Origin: Pseudanabaena sp. M53BS1SP1A06MG
GTDB lineage: Bacteria; Cyanobacteriota; Cyanobacteriia; Pseudanabaenales; Pseudanabaenaceae
Direction: 5' to 3'
Assembly (NCBI GenBank): GCA_020404105.1
Contig: JADBWH010000021.1
Span: 1-64,000 of the forward strand
DNA: 64,000 nucleotides
A program made the translations under genes and the position numbers. Shown piece after piece: positions 24,343 to 34,967 of this stretch. Each line of letters begins with the position of its first letter. Position 1 is the stretch's first letter. Below the pieces are notes generated by a model, which worked only from the letters and a program-made list of their open reading frames with translations, did no database searches and had not been told where the DNA came from.

Positions 24343-25059
24343 TTAATCTGATAGACGCTGCTTCAAACTTTCAGCAATTTTTATACCTAAATATTCAGGG
24401 ATTAAATTTTCGTTGGGTCCCAGTAAATACAAAATCAACCTTGTGCGTCCGCGCCAAACTAGTAAATTCGCATTTACCACCAACAGATCTTCCTGCCATA
24501 TCGCATTCATCACCTTATAAAACAAACCTGGTTGGCTATCTGCCTCAACTAATAATGCAGGTAAATGAAACACGCGATCCACATAAAAATTAGTTTCTAC
24601 TTTTTTAAGTCCACTATCGAGGTTAAACTCCAGAGCTAGCATCTCCTCTACTTCAAAGTGACCCAACAAAGTCTCCTTGATCGCCTTTCGCACATTTTCG
24701 GCTGTCTTTGGCGGCAAAGTCTTACCACCACGAGAGATCACCAACTTGATGAATACCAGCATTGGCGTATGGATCTGTCCATACAAACTCAGACTATGAA
24801 TAGTTAAACCATAGGCAGCTAGCACCCCAAAAATGTCATTTAGCAGAAAAGACTGATTACGGTAGGCAAAATATAAAACACTCCTGCTGCTCTCAGACTT
24901 CAATTCAATTACCGCTTCCTTGGTTTGGTAAAGCTGATAAGCCAAGCGTAAATTTTGTAGTTGAATATCACTACTAACAAACTGCTCGTAAAACTGAGGG
25001 AAACTAGTATTAAAACGTTTTAGTAATTCGATTGTGGAGGTTTTGAGACCAAATGTCAT
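24343..25059 (-). CDS. Protein with two ACT-like domains
   Basis: A 238-residue cytosolic protein. Two ACT-like beta-alpha-beta units can be placed at about 70-125 (F-L-L-N-D-I-F-G-V-L-A-A-Y-G-L-T-I-H) and 165-230 (L-L-V-E-A-D-S-Q-P-G-L-F-Y-K-V-M-N-A-I), the second resembling the GlnD C-terminal type. There is no catalytic domain, so it likely binds an amino acid or similar ligand as a regulator. No neighbour points to a pathway. Confidence 0.7.
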   Translation of the reverse strand: MTFGLKTSTIELLKRFNTSFPQFYEQFVSSDIQLQNLRLAYQLYQTKEAVIELKSESSRSVLYFAYRNQSFLLNDIFGVLAAYGLTIHSLSLYGQIHTPMLVFIKLVISRGGKTLPPKTAENVRKAIKETLLGHFEVEEMLALEFNLDSGLKKVETNFYVDRVFHLPALLVEADSQPGLFYKVMNAIWQEDLLVVNANLLVWRGRTRLILYLLGPNENLIPEYLGIKIAESLKQRLSD

Positions 25060-25944
<885 letters not shown>

Positions 25945-25953
25945 GCTACAACA

Positions 25954-27039
25954 ATGAACCAAGATCAGTTATCCAGAATCGTACTGAAAGGGTTCAAATC
26001 AATCCGTGAGTGCGATCTTGAGTTAAAAGAGCTAAATGTATTAATTGGTGCTAATGGCTCTGGTAAGTCTAACTTTATTACCATCTTTCGTATGATTCAA
26101 CAAATCCTTGCTAGGAACTTACAGCTTTATGTCAGTAAGCAAGGTGGTCCAGATTCACTACTGTATTTCGGACGGAAAAAAACTCCGCAAATGACTGCTG
26201 AATTTTACTTTGGTAATAACGGCTATAAATTTGTTCTAGAGCCAACCCAAGATAACCGCATGGTTTTTGTTGATGAGAATTTCTGGTGGAATAGATATGG
26301 TGATTGGCATGTTGGTTCAGGCTATTTTGAGACTAGAGTTGAGTCACAAAAGCAGCGTACAGGAATTTACGATTACACAGTACCAGTAATGCAAAGTTGG
26401 CGACTCTACCACTTCCACGATACTGGTGATAGTGCTCTGGTTAAGCAACGCCAAGCAATTAATGACAATATCTATTTGCGATCGGATGCTCAAAATTTAG
26501 CTGCTTACTTGTACCTATTAAAAGAGCAATATCACACTCACTATCAAAGAATCATCAAAACAATCCAGTTAGTAGCGCCATTTTTTGGAGATTTTTATTT
26601 ACGTCCTCATCCTAATAATCAAGACCAGATTGAACTGGAATGGGTTGAACAGGGTGAAGATGTACCCTTCAAGGCATATCAACTCTCCGATGGGACTTTG
26701 CGGTTTATTTGTCTTGCGACTGTGTTAATGCAGCCAGAAGATAAGCAACTTGAAATGATTTTGATTGATGAGCCAGAATTGGGTTTACACCCCTATGCCA
26801 TTAATGTTCTGGCTTCCTTGTTGCGCTCTACAGCCAAATCTAAGCAAGTCATAGTTTCTACACAGTCAGTAGCATTACTCAATGAGTTTGACGCATCTGA
26901 TGTAATTGTGTGCGATCGCATCGAAGGGGCAACTCATCTCCGCCGTCTTGATGAAAATGCTCTAGCCGATTGGTTAGAAGAGTACTCGCTGGGCGAGCTA
27001 TGGCAAAAAAATCTACTAGGTGGTAGACCATCACGATGA
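25954..27039 (+). CDS. AAA (ABC-type) ATPase, defence-like
   Basis: A 361-residue ATPase of the AAA_21/RecF-like group. Walker A G-A-N-G-S-G-K-S is at residues 32-39, a signature-like L-S-D-G-T-L-R at ~243, Walker B I-L-I-D-E-P-E-L-G-L-H-P at ~270, and a switch histidine/Q region at S-T-Q-S-V-A-L-L. It overlaps the following DUF4276 gene by ATGA. Such ATPase plus TOPRIM-like pairs include OLD- and PARIS-type immunity systems; here the role is inferred. Confidence 0.8.
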   Translation: MNQDQLSRIVLKGFKSIRECDLELKELNVLIGANGSGKSNFITIFRMIQQILARNLQLYVSKQGGPDSLLYFGRKKTPQMTAEFYFGNNGYKFVLEPTQDNRMVFVDENFWWNRYGDWHVGSGYFETRVESQKQRTGIYDYTVPVMQSWRLYHFHDTGDSALVKQRQAINDNIYLRSDAQNLAAYLYLLKEQYHTHYQRIIKTIQLVAPFFGDFYLRPHPNNQDQIELEWVEQGEDVPFKAYQLSDGTLRFICLATVLMQPEDKQLEMILIDEPELGLHPYAINVLASLLRSTAKSKQVIVSTQSVALLNEFDASDVIVCDRIEGATHLRRLDENALADWLEEYSLGELWQKNLLGGRPSR

Positions 27040-27677
27040 TCAGAGTACATATTTTCTGTGAGGGACAGACAGAAGAAACCTTTGTGCGAGAACTACTAAC
27101 AAGCCATTTTGCTCGACTAGATATTTGGATCAACCCCATTATTTTGCGTACTAGCAAAATTGGCAAAGGTGGGGTCTCGACCTATGGCAAGCTAAAAAAT
27201 CAGATTGAGAAAAAATGTAAGGAAGATCCCCATGCGTGGGTAACAACACTAATAGATTTTTATAGGTTCCCATCAGATTTTCCTAGCCTGTCAACTTATG
27301 GTTTGACTTCAATGGAAAGAGCAAAACTAATTCAGCAAGCTTTTCAGGAAGATATTGGACAACCTAACTTCATTGCAAATTTAATGATTCACGAATTTGA
27401 AAGCTTGTTATTCAGTGACCCCGACGGATTTAGAAACTGGTGTGATAATCCACAACTAGTGGCTAATCTGACTAAGATTTGTGCTGATTTTGAATCACCT
27501 GAATATATCAATGATGGATATGAGACAGCACCTTCTCGCCGTATTCTCAAGTTATGGAGACAATACGACAAAGTACTACATGGATCTTTAATCTCTCTAG
27601 ATATTGGTTTAGATAAAATTCGCAAAAAATGCCCAATATTCAACAGTTGGATTGATCAGATTGGAAATCTTGCTTGA
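27036..27677 (+). CDS. DUF4276 protein, partner of the AAA ATPase
   Basis: A 213-residue DUF4276 protein. The N-terminal I-F-C-E-G-Q-T-E-E-T-F (E9, E13) resembles the TOPRIM acidic loop, and T-L-I-D-F-Y-R-F-P-S-D and I-H-E-F-E-S-L-L-F-S-D supply further conserved acidic residues. The four-base overlap with the ATPase gene implies translational coupling and a shared complex. TOPRIM-type nuclease activity is plausible but unproven. Confidence 0.75.
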   Translation: MIRVHIFCEGQTEETFVRELLTSHFARLDIWINPIILRTSKIGKGGVSTYGKLKNQIEKKCKEDPHAWVTTLIDFYRFPSDFPSLSTYGLTSMERAKLIQQAFQEDIGQPNFIANLMIHEFESLLFSDPDGFRNWCDNPQLVANLTKICADFESPEYINDGYETAPSRRILKLWRQYDKVLHGSLISLDIGLDKIRKKCPIFNSWIDQIGNLA

Positions 27678-27777
27678 ACTCAAAAAATTTATAGAAAGGG
27701 AAAATCGTATTTACCTTATTTGTATATTTCTGTGCTAGTCTAGAAAAGCTTAATTTTTGATTTTTATAGCTAAGACT

Positions 27778-28005
27778 ATGCCTAAAGCTGGAATTCACCC
27801 GACTTGGTATCCTGAAGCAAAGGTAATTTGCAACGGTGAAGTGGTAGCAACCATCGGTTCTACCCATCCTGAAATTAATGTTGACGTATGGTCGGGCAAC
27901 CACCCCTTCTACACAGGTACACAAAAGATTATTGATACCGAAGGTCGTGTAGAGCGCTTCTTGCGTAAATACGGTATGTTTGATGAAAACGCTAAAGACG
28001 CATAG
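27778..28005 (+). CDS. rpmE: 50S ribosomal protein L31
   Basis: A 75-residue protein beginning M-P-K-A-G-I-H-P-T-W-Y-P and containing I-G-S-T-H-P-E-I-N-V-D-V-W-S-G-N-H-P-F-Y-T-G, diagnostic for L31. The ATG at 27778 is chosen over an upstream TTG in the same frame. Only one cysteine (C18) is present, so it is the zinc-free type. It is followed 69 bases later by prfA, an arrangement common in bacteria. Confidence 0.95.
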   Translation: MPKAGIHPTWYPEAKVICNGEVVATIGSTHPEINVDVWSGNHPFYTGTQKIIDTEGRVERFLRKYGMFDENAKDA

Positions 28006-28074
28006 TTATAGTCAAATTTCAGAATCGAATTTGGCTAATAGTTTTTTACGTTTTTTTGTGGTATCCCCAAATCC

Positions 28075-29181
28075 ATGCCTGCTGCTTATTTAATTAAAAA
28101 GCTTGAATCTGTTGAACAAACTTTCAATGAACTGACTCGTCGGATGGGTGATCCTGATGTGGCGACTGATCATGGCGAGTTTCAGCGCATTGCTAAGGTA
28201 CGTGCTTCGTTGGAAGAGACGGTTCTAACCTACGAAACTTTTCGTAAAGCCCAACAGGACTATAAGGAGACGCAAGAAATCCTTAAGGAGTCAAGCGATC
28301 CTGAACTCAAGGAGATGGCGACTCTGGAGGTTGAAGAGTTATCCAACAAGCTAGAAGATCTAGAGCAACGATTACAAATCCTGCTACTGCCACAAGATCC
28401 TAATGATGACAAAAACATCATGTTAGAAATTCGTGCAGGTACGGGTGGTGATGAAGCAGGTATTTGGGCTGGAGATTTAGTCCGCCTCTACACACGTTAT
28501 GCTGAACGTCAGGGTTGGCGCGTGAAGATGGTCAGTGAGACCCTTGCTGAGATGGGTGGATTCAAGGAAGCGATCATTGAAGTGCAGGGCGATCGCGTTT
28601 ATAGCAAACTCAAATTTGAATCGGGCGTACATCGTGTACAACGGGTTCCAGCAACAGAATCACAGGGACGTGTGCATACATCCACTGCGACAGTGGCGGT
28701 AATGCCTGAAGTGGATGCAGTTGAGGTGCATATTGATCCGAAGGATATTGAAATGTCCACGGCGCGATCAGGTGGTGCAGGTGGTCAGAATGTAAACAAG
28801 GTGGAAACCGCAGCTGACCTGTTCCACAAGCCGACGGGGATTAGAATTTTTTGTACTGAGGAGAGATCGCAACTTCAAAACAAAGAGCGAGCCATGCAGA
28901 TCCTTCGAGCGAAACTCTATGAAATGAAGTTGCGTGAACAGCAAGAGGCAATTACATCTATGCGGCGATCGCAAGTTGGTACTGGCTCACGTTCCGAAAA
29001 AATTCGTACTTATAATTATAAAGACAGCCGACTTACCGAGCATCGTCTGGGGCAAAATTTTACTTTACAACCGATTTTAGAAGGCGATCTCGAAGAGGTC
29101 ATTCAAAGCTGTATCTCCAAAGATCAACAGGAACGCTTGCAAGAATTGGCGATCGCTACGGGTGACGATCTGGTTTCCTAA
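28075..29181 (+). CDS. prfA: Peptide chain release factor 1
   Basis: A 368-residue class I release factor. The P-A-T tripeptide (192-194), equivalent to the PxT anticodon-like motif of RF1, and the GGQ peptidyl-tRNA hydrolysis motif (236-238) are present. RF1 reads UAA and UAG and is methylated at the GGQ glutamine by PrmC. It lies directly after rpmE, likely in one operon. Confidence 0.96.
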   Translation: MPAAYLIKKLESVEQTFNELTRRMGDPDVATDHGEFQRIAKVRASLEETVLTYETFRKAQQDYKETQEILKESSDPELKEMATLEVEELSNKLEDLEQRLQILLLPQDPNDDKNIMLEIRAGTGGDEAGIWAGDLVRLYTRYAERQGWRVKMVSETLAEMGGFKEAIIEVQGDRVYSKLKFESGVHRVQRVPATESQGRVHTSTATVAVMPEVDAVEVHIDPKDIEMSTARSGGAGGQNVNKVETAADLFHKPTGIRIFCTEERSQLQNKERAMQILRAKLYEMKLREQQEAITSMRRSQVGTGSRSEKIRTYNYKDSRLTEHRLGQNFTLQPILEGDLEEVIQSCISKDQQERLQELAIATGDDLVS

Positions 29182-29262
29182 AAGATGTCATGGTAATTCA
29201 TGAAGTAGCATTACATTTTTTTTAGATATTAACTGTGCTGGCGACTGCTATAAAATATAACC

Positions 29263-30768
29263 ATGCAAGTTCGTCAGAGTGTCACCTATAGCAGCTTCGA
29301 TTCTAAATCTCTGCACGATTGGATTGTTAAATCGATCGCTAAAGCGCAGGTCACGGGATCACCGATCTTATTTAGTTACTCCCAGCGCTGGGAGTGCATC
29401 AATCCTCTATTGTTGTTGGCGAGTAAGTCTGATGCCAAACAACCAAAATTTTATTGGGAACAGCCAAACGCTGATTTAGTTATCGCGGCGGCAGGCTCGG
29501 TCGCGGAAGTGTCAGTCCCAAATCATGACCAAAGCGATCGCTTTGATTGTGCTAAAAAATTTATCAAAATCCACTTAAATGATGCACTGATTGCGAAGCA
29601 TCCCGATCTAGAATTAGCACATTCAGAAATTTCGATACATATTTTCGGGGTTTTTTCTTTTTATCGTAATGGTAGTAATAGCGAATGGGTAGATCTAGCT
29701 GATTCCAGTTATTCACAGGAATATTTGCCAGCGATTGAATTTCCGACATTACTCTTTTTTATTCCCCGTTGGATGGTTAGACATACCCAAAAGGGCTGTA
29801 TATTAACCATTAATGATTATATTCAACCTTGGGATCACCCCGACGAGATTCTAGAGCGTATCCTCAATTTGCGATCTCACCTAGCTGAAAGCTCACATTA
29901 CGAAGCCCCCACGGTACATGAGGTCAATAAAATTATTGAGGTGCAGGGAGAGCAGATCTGGACAGAAATTGTCGAGCGAGCATTAACTTTGATCCACCAA
30001 GGACATTTTGAAAAGGTGGTACTAGCGAGAGCGCTAGATGTCCTTGCTGATCGCGATTTTGATCCCTTTCAGGTGTTGCATGTTTTGCGTTGTGAATATC
30101 CTGAATGTATTTCCTTCTTGTTGGACAGTGGCATGGGCAAGACATTTTTAGGGGCAACTCCAGAAGTAGTTTTACAATTTCAAGCCCAGAGTAATCGCTT
30201 ATGGTTACGCAGTGATGCTCTTGCAGGTTCGATTGAGCGCGGCAAGTCTGTACAAGAGGATCAAGTCCTCGGTGAGCTATTACTCAATAGTGAAAAGGAT
30301 ATGCGTGAGCATCAAATTGTGATTCGCTCGATCTGCGATCGTTTGCAAAGTATGGGTGCATCTGTCGATCCACATGTAAATACAAGTTTATTGAAATTAT
30401 CGAATGTCCAACACCTGCATACACCGATCACGGCGCATATCAATGATTCTAACTGGTTAATTGCTCTCGATATTTTGCAACAACTACATCCAACTGCGGC
30501 GGTTGGCGGGGAGCCAAGGGATCGAGCCGTCTGTTTTATGCAGCAATGGGAAGCCTGCGATCGCGGTTGGTATGCCGCCCCCATTGGCTGGCTCAATGGT
30601 AATGGTGAAGGGACTTTTGCCGTTGGCATTAGGGCTGGTTACATCCAAGGCGATCGGGCAAGAATTTTTGCAGGTGCGGGAATTGTATCGAACTCACAAG
30701 TAGAAAATGAGCAGAGTGAAACCACAATTAAGTTTACTGCTTTGTTAAAGGCTCTAGGCGCAATTTAA
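29263..30768 (+). CDS. menF: Isochorismate synthase
   Basis: A 501-residue chorismate-binding enzyme. Residues ~245-500 hold F-E-K-V-V-L-A-R-A, L-A-G-S-I-E-R-G, E-K-D-M-R-E-H, L-H-P-T-A-A-V-G-G and E-N-E-Q-S-E-T, the active-site blocks of isochorismate synthases. In cyanobacteria this step opens phylloquinone synthesis for photosystem I. The N-terminal part is divergent as usual. Siderophore-type EntC function is possible in principle but no siderophore genes are nearby. Confidence 0.9.
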   Translation: MQVRQSVTYSSFDSKSLHDWIVKSIAKAQVTGSPILFSYSQRWECINPLLLLASKSDAKQPKFYWEQPNADLVIAAAGSVAEVSVPNHDQSDRFDCAKKFIKIHLNDALIAKHPDLELAHSEISIHIFGVFSFYRNGSNSEWVDLADSSYSQEYLPAIEFPTLLFFIPRWMVRHTQKGCILTINDYIQPWDHPDEILERILNLRSHLAESSHYEAPTVHEVNKIIEVQGEQIWTEIVERALTLIHQGHFEKVVLARALDVLADRDFDPFQVLHVLRCEYPECISFLLDSGMGKTFLGATPEVVLQFQAQSNRLWLRSDALAGSIERGKSVQEDQVLGELLLNSEKDMREHQIVIRSICDRLQSMGASVDPHVNTSLLKLSNVQHLHTPITAHINDSNWLIALDILQQLHPTAAVGGEPRDRAVCFMQQWEACDRGWYAAPIGWLNGNGEGTFAVGIRAGYIQGDRARIFAGAGIVSNSQVENEQSETTIKFTALLKALGAI

Positions 30769-30788
30769 TTTACTTTCTGAATTTAGGC

Positions 30789-30920
30789 ACTGGTTCCGCG
30801 AAATGGGACAAAACCCTGAAACCATTTTGGTATCTGGATTTCGATAATTTGATGTTAGGACAGCTAAAAACTTTATCTGATAAGGTTTTTAGCTAAATAA
30901 TCCTATCAGACGGAACCAGT
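30789..30920. repeat. MITE-like element with ACTGGTTCCG ends
   Basis: ACTGGTTCCG at 30789-30798 is matched by CGGAACCAGT at 30911-30920. The interior contains AGCTAAAAACTTTATCTGATAAGGTTTTTAGCT, an imperfect hairpin. It lies between menF and the coiled-coil gene; only one copy is seen in the window. Confidence 0.5.
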
Positions 30921-31070
30921 ACTGAATTCGGTGAGATAACATTTTCCGTATTGCAAATGCTTGAAAAGTACTATGTTATGCCCCTAGCGAAGAAAAAAAC
31001 TTGCAAACTGAGCAAAGTCTGGTAATGTTTGTCTTGTAAAAATACCTCAGTATTGTGGGTGAGGTTGTCC

Positions 31071-32225
31071 GTGAGTGAATTGAAACACGAAGCAACATTA
31101 GGAGAAGTTTTGGTTAATGCTGAAACCGTTAAAGATGATACTGATTTTGATATGCTCCTAGAAAGCGAGATGCTAGGGGAAAATGCGATCGCCGAAATTA
31201 CTAATATGTTAGGTAACCTGAATAGCCTTGAAGCTTTCTCCGATGATTGGCTGTCAGATAATCTTGAGAAGAATTCCAGTCAAACCACAGAAATTGCGGA
31301 ACTGGTTGCCGATCGCGATCACTTGCAGAAAGAATTAGAAGATCTGCGATCGCGGCATCAATTTGAATGTGAATATGTCGATCAGCTAGAACAAGAAATT
31401 ACTAGCATCACCAATGATCGCGATCGGCAAATTGCAGAACTCACCAAGCAAATAGAACAACTACAAAAACAAGTTACTGAACTAAGTGCCAACTCACCAG
31501 TTGATGACAAAATCTTAAGCGATCGCCTAGCTATCCATATTTTACAGATCGAGGAAGAATTTAAACATCGTTTGGAACTTGCCCTAGAAATCGAATCTCA
31601 AAAAATCATGAAGCAATATCTGCAGGAGCTTAACGAAAAAAATGAGTTAATTAATCAATTGCAATGTCAAATTACAGCATTTGATATTTCCCAACAAACT
31701 CTTACAGAAGAATTAGAATCGACGCATTTATTACTCAAAGAATCCACAAAAACATTAGAAATTGCTCAAACCAAATTATCAGAAGTCACCTCACAACGCG
31801 ATCAATTTGAAGAAGAACTAATCAAACATCTCTCCAATCAAGCACAATTGCATCAATCTCTACGCGGTCTAGAGCATGAATATGTTAGCGACCTCACAAG
31901 GGTAAAAGAACTCGAGCAACAAATTGAGGAACTGCAAAATCAAGTCTTCCAACAAGCCTCTAAAGCATCCGAATATGAAGCAGCAGTTCAACATTGGAAA
32001 GAACAATCAGTACGCCATCAACATCATGCACTCCAATTGAGTGGTGCATTAGATCGCTTACTAGTCGAACATCCCGTAAAACAATTGGCACCTACTTCTT
32101 CTCAAGTAAATGATCGACAAACTAAACAGAGCTACACACTGGAGCCTACACCCGAAAGACTAGTGCGATCACCTTTTCCCACATCTAAGGTAGACTTACC
32201 CTCTTTTCTGGTTAGACCTCGCTAG
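31071..32225 (+). CDS. Coiled-coil protein of unknown function
   Basis: About 384 residues, dominated by heptad-rich coiled coil from residue ~75 to ~345 (many E, Q, K and L; repeats such as L-E-Q-E-I, I-E-Q-L-Q-K-Q-V). The N-terminal ~70 residues are acidic and the C-terminus is basic and proline-containing. The GTG at 31071, preceded by GAGG, is preferred to the TTG at 31029. No enzyme domain or membrane segment is visible. It may be a structural or scaffold protein. Confidence 0.75.
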   Translation: MSELKHEATLGEVLVNAETVKDDTDFDMLLESEMLGENAIAEITNMLGNLNSLEAFSDDWLSDNLEKNSSQTTEIAELVADRDHLQKELEDLRSRHQFECEYVDQLEQEITSITNDRDRQIAELTKQIEQLQKQVTELSANSPVDDKILSDRLAIHILQIEEEFKHRLELALEIESQKIMKQYLQELNEKNELINQLQCQITAFDISQQTLTEELESTHLLLKESTKTLEIAQTKLSEVTSQRDQFEEELIKHLSNQAQLHQSLRGLEHEYVSDLTRVKELEQQIEELQNQVFQQASKASEYEAAVQHWKEQSVRHQHHALQLSGALDRLLVEHPVKQLAPTSSQVNDRQTKQSYTLEPTPERLVRSPFPTSKVDLPSFLVRPR

Positions 32226-32276
32226 CGCAAAGGATGGGTGACGCTTGGCATAACTCACTTTGTATTAGCAATACAA

Positions 32277-32378
32277 TAAGTAGCTAGGCATAAACAAAAT
32301 AAAAACCAGAGTTTGTTCCGCCCGCTACGCGGGCGGAACAAACTCTGGTTTTAGGTTTTAATTAAGTCGAGCTACTTA
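32277..32378 (+). repeat. MITE family 1, copy 5
   Basis: Ends TAAGTAGCTAGG and GAGCTACTTA. The centre pairs ACCAGAGTTTGTTCCGCCCGC with its exact complement. It lies in the convergent gap between the coiled-coil and histidine kinase genes and could end transcription on both strands. Confidence 0.8.
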
Positions 32379-32465
32379 CTTATTGGCAGCAATTACTTTA
32401 TCCTTTTCGCAAATCTGAAGTATGAATACGGCGCAAAACAACACCCATCGTCTTTTAGGCATTGC

Positions 32466-34847
32466 CTATAGGTCATAGGGAAAAGTGACTGTAAAACAAC
32501 TACCTTGCCCGACTTTACTCTCAACATTGACATATCCACCATGCAATTCCGCCAACTTTTTCACTAAGTTAAGTCCTAAGCCTGTACCTGCATATTGGCG
32601 ACTGAGATTGCTGTTAATTTGCACAAAAGGCTGAAACAACTTACAAATGTCTTCCTGAGATATTCCAATTCCATTATCTGACACAGAAAAGCTCAGTCTA
32701 CTTTTATGCATTTCTTCCGTTTCATAAAGAGAAACATCATCTAATTTAACTTCTAATGTAACTACACCACCCTTAGGTGTAAATTTCACCGCATTAATTA
32801 ACAAATTAATTAGTAACTGACGCATTCTCCTTTCGTCAATGATGATTGCATTGGGAAGATCGGGATTAATAATTAGTTGTAATTGAATATCTTTTTTTGC
32901 TGCTTGATGCTTTACAAAGCTCAAACTACTTTCACACAAAGAGGTTAGAGATACTGAAGTTAGATCTAAAGTAAACATTCCCGACTCAATTTTCGCAACA
33001 TCTAAAATATCGTTAATGAGTTCCAAGAGATGTTGACCACTTTTTTGAATTGTAGCAAGGGACGTTTTTTGGCGTTGATTCAGTTCACCATAAACTTGAT
33101 CCTGTAATCCTTCCGAAATTCCTAAAATTGCATTAAGAGGAGTCCGCAATTCATGGCTCATCATCGCTAGAAATTCGTCCTTGAGCCGAGTCATCCGTTC
33201 TAACTCTTTATTAGTAGCGATCAGCTTTTCGTTACTCAGATATAGAGCCTCTTCTGCTTGTTTACGATCGCTAATATTCCGTACTAGGGCTAAAACCTCA
33301 TCATCACCACAGGGGCTAATTCGCACTTCCTGATAGACCCATTCATCGTACTTTAGAAATTTATGTTCATAAATCTGCACCTCTCCTGTAGCGATCGCCC
33401 GATCAAACACTTCTAGTTGTTCTGCTAAAACACTAGGAGATAAGATTTCCGAGATATGATGTTTAACAGGCACAATAACTTCTTGATTAGGAATATTCGG
33501 CAAGATACAGTCGATACAGGTTCCATCACGTTTTAGTCTAAGTAGTAAATCAGGAATTGCATTAATTAATTGCTGTTTCCTCTTTTCACTCTCAGCTAGA
33601 TCAGCAGTCCTTTGCTGAATTCGCATTTCTAGATCTTTATTGAGATTGGAGAGTTCCTGTTGAACAAATTTAAGATCACTAATATTTTGAATTAAAGCAA
33701 TATCATATAGAGGCTGGTTTTGAGAATCACGTACGATCGAAATGCTCAGCATTACCCATATAAATTGCCCATTTTTATGGCGATATCGCTTTTCGATATG
33801 AAAGCTATCAATTTCATTTCTAAGTAATTTTTGATAGTGGTAGAGATCAAGTTCTATATCATCAGGATGGGTGATATCTTGAAAGGTTAAAACTTTTAAC
33901 TCATCTTCTGAATAGCCCAACATCTGACATAGGGCTTGATTGACTGCTATATGTTGACCATCGACAGTTGCTAAGGAAATGCCCACAGCCGCCGAATCAA
34001 AGACACTTCTAAATCGCATTTCTGATTCCTGCAATGCGGCTTCAGACTGCTTGCGATCGCTAATATTCCGAATAATCGTCAATGCTTCTTGATCAGTAAC
34101 TTTGACAATTTGAACTTCCTCATATTGCACTTTGTCATCAATATTCCATTGCTGTTCAAATGACTGAATTTCACCAGTGGCGATCGCCTTTTTAATCGAT
34201 TGCAATTTACGGGAGGCTAGCTCTGGGTGTAAGATCTCAGCAAGATGCTTATTGACCATATCCAAGTCCGAAGGCAGCAAATCAGTAACATAATTACTAG
34301 AAAAGCATTCTAAGTAAGTTCCATCTTCACTAATACGATATATTAAATCAGGAATTGCGGTTAGAATAGCTTTTTTCTGTGCTTCAACATTCTTTAAAGT
34401 ATCTTCAGCCTGCTGATTTTTTGCTAAGAGATAACTCTCTGGGGTCACAACTCCTAATATTTGCCCAAATCCATCTACTACAGGTAAGTAGGGATAGGGT
34501 GAATTCTCTAAGAAACTGAACATTGTGACAAGATCTGGAATTTGCGAATATGGAATGGCAATCGCGGACTGAATGATCGCATCTCCAATTTTTACTTTCA
34601 GCAAATCCACTTGCTGCTCAATTAACCGCAGTACATCTCCTTTTGTGAATATTCCAATCAACCGATTGTGAGCAGTCACCAGAACACAGACTTCCTGATC
34701 TAATGACCATTCATGGTTAGATTGATGCGCTCGCGTTACTGCATTTGACTGATTCATGCGCCGAATTGCTTCCAGTAGCGCTACATCTGATTCAACGATG
34801 ATGAAGTTTTGTGTGATCGCCAGATCGATGTAAATATTATTTGGCAT
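32466..34847 (-). CDS. Hybrid sensor: CBS pair, PAS domains and histidine kinase
   Basis: A 793-residue sensor kinase without membrane segments. A CBS pair (residues ~10-145; G-I-F-T-K-G-D-V and G-V-V-T-P-E) leads into three PAS regions (~155-265, ~275-400, ~420-535), then a HisKA domain with F-L-A-M-M-S-H-E-L-R-T-P-L-N (phospho-histidine) and an HATPase with N-L-L-I-N-A-V-K-F, D-N-G-I-G and G-T-G-L-G-L. No receiver domain is attached and no response regulator is adjacent. CBS domains suggest adenine-nucleotide sensing, which is inference. Confidence 0.9.
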   Translation of the reverse strand: MPNNIYIDLAITQNFIIVESDVALLEAIRRMNQSNAVTRAHQSNHEWSLDQEVCVLVTAHNRLIGIFTKGDVLRLIEQQVDLLKVKIGDAIIQSAIAIPYSQIPDLVTMFSFLENSPYPYLPVVDGFGQILGVVTPESYLLAKNQQAEDTLKNVEAQKKAILTAIPDLIYRISEDGTYLECFSSNYVTDLLPSDLDMVNKHLAEILHPELASRKLQSIKKAIATGEIQSFEQQWNIDDKVQYEEVQIVKVTDQEALTIIRNISDRKQSEAALQESEMRFRSVFDSAAVGISLATVDGQHIAVNQALCQMLGYSEDELKVLTFQDITHPDDIELDLYHYQKLLRNEIDSFHIEKRYRHKNGQFIWVMLSISIVRDSQNQPLYDIALIQNISDLKFVQQELSNLNKDLEMRIQQRTADLAESEKRKQQLINAIPDLLLRLKRDGTCIDCILPNIPNQEVIVPVKHHISEILSPSVLAEQLEVFDRAIATGEVQIYEHKFLKYDEWVYQEVRISPCGDDEVLALVRNISDRKQAEEALYLSNEKLIATNKELERMTRLKDEFLAMMSHELRTPLNAILGISEGLQDQVYGELNQRQKTSLATIQKSGQHLLELINDILDVAKIESGMFTLDLTSVSLTSLCESSLSFVKHQAAKKDIQLQLIINPDLPNAIIIDERRMRQLLINLLINAVKFTPKGGVVTLEVKLDDVSLYETEEMHKSRLSFSVSDNGIGISQEDICKLFQPFVQINSNLSRQYAGTGLGLNLVKKLAELHGGYVNVESKVGQGSCFTVTFPYDL

Positions 34848-34967
34848 ATTTGGATCGCCTCAGGAGAAGATTATTCAGTACAAAACTCCTGAAACAATTT
34901 TACAATTTTTCAGCAGATGTTGCTACTTCCTCGATAGCAGGATGATGCAATTACAGTTCAAATGGTT

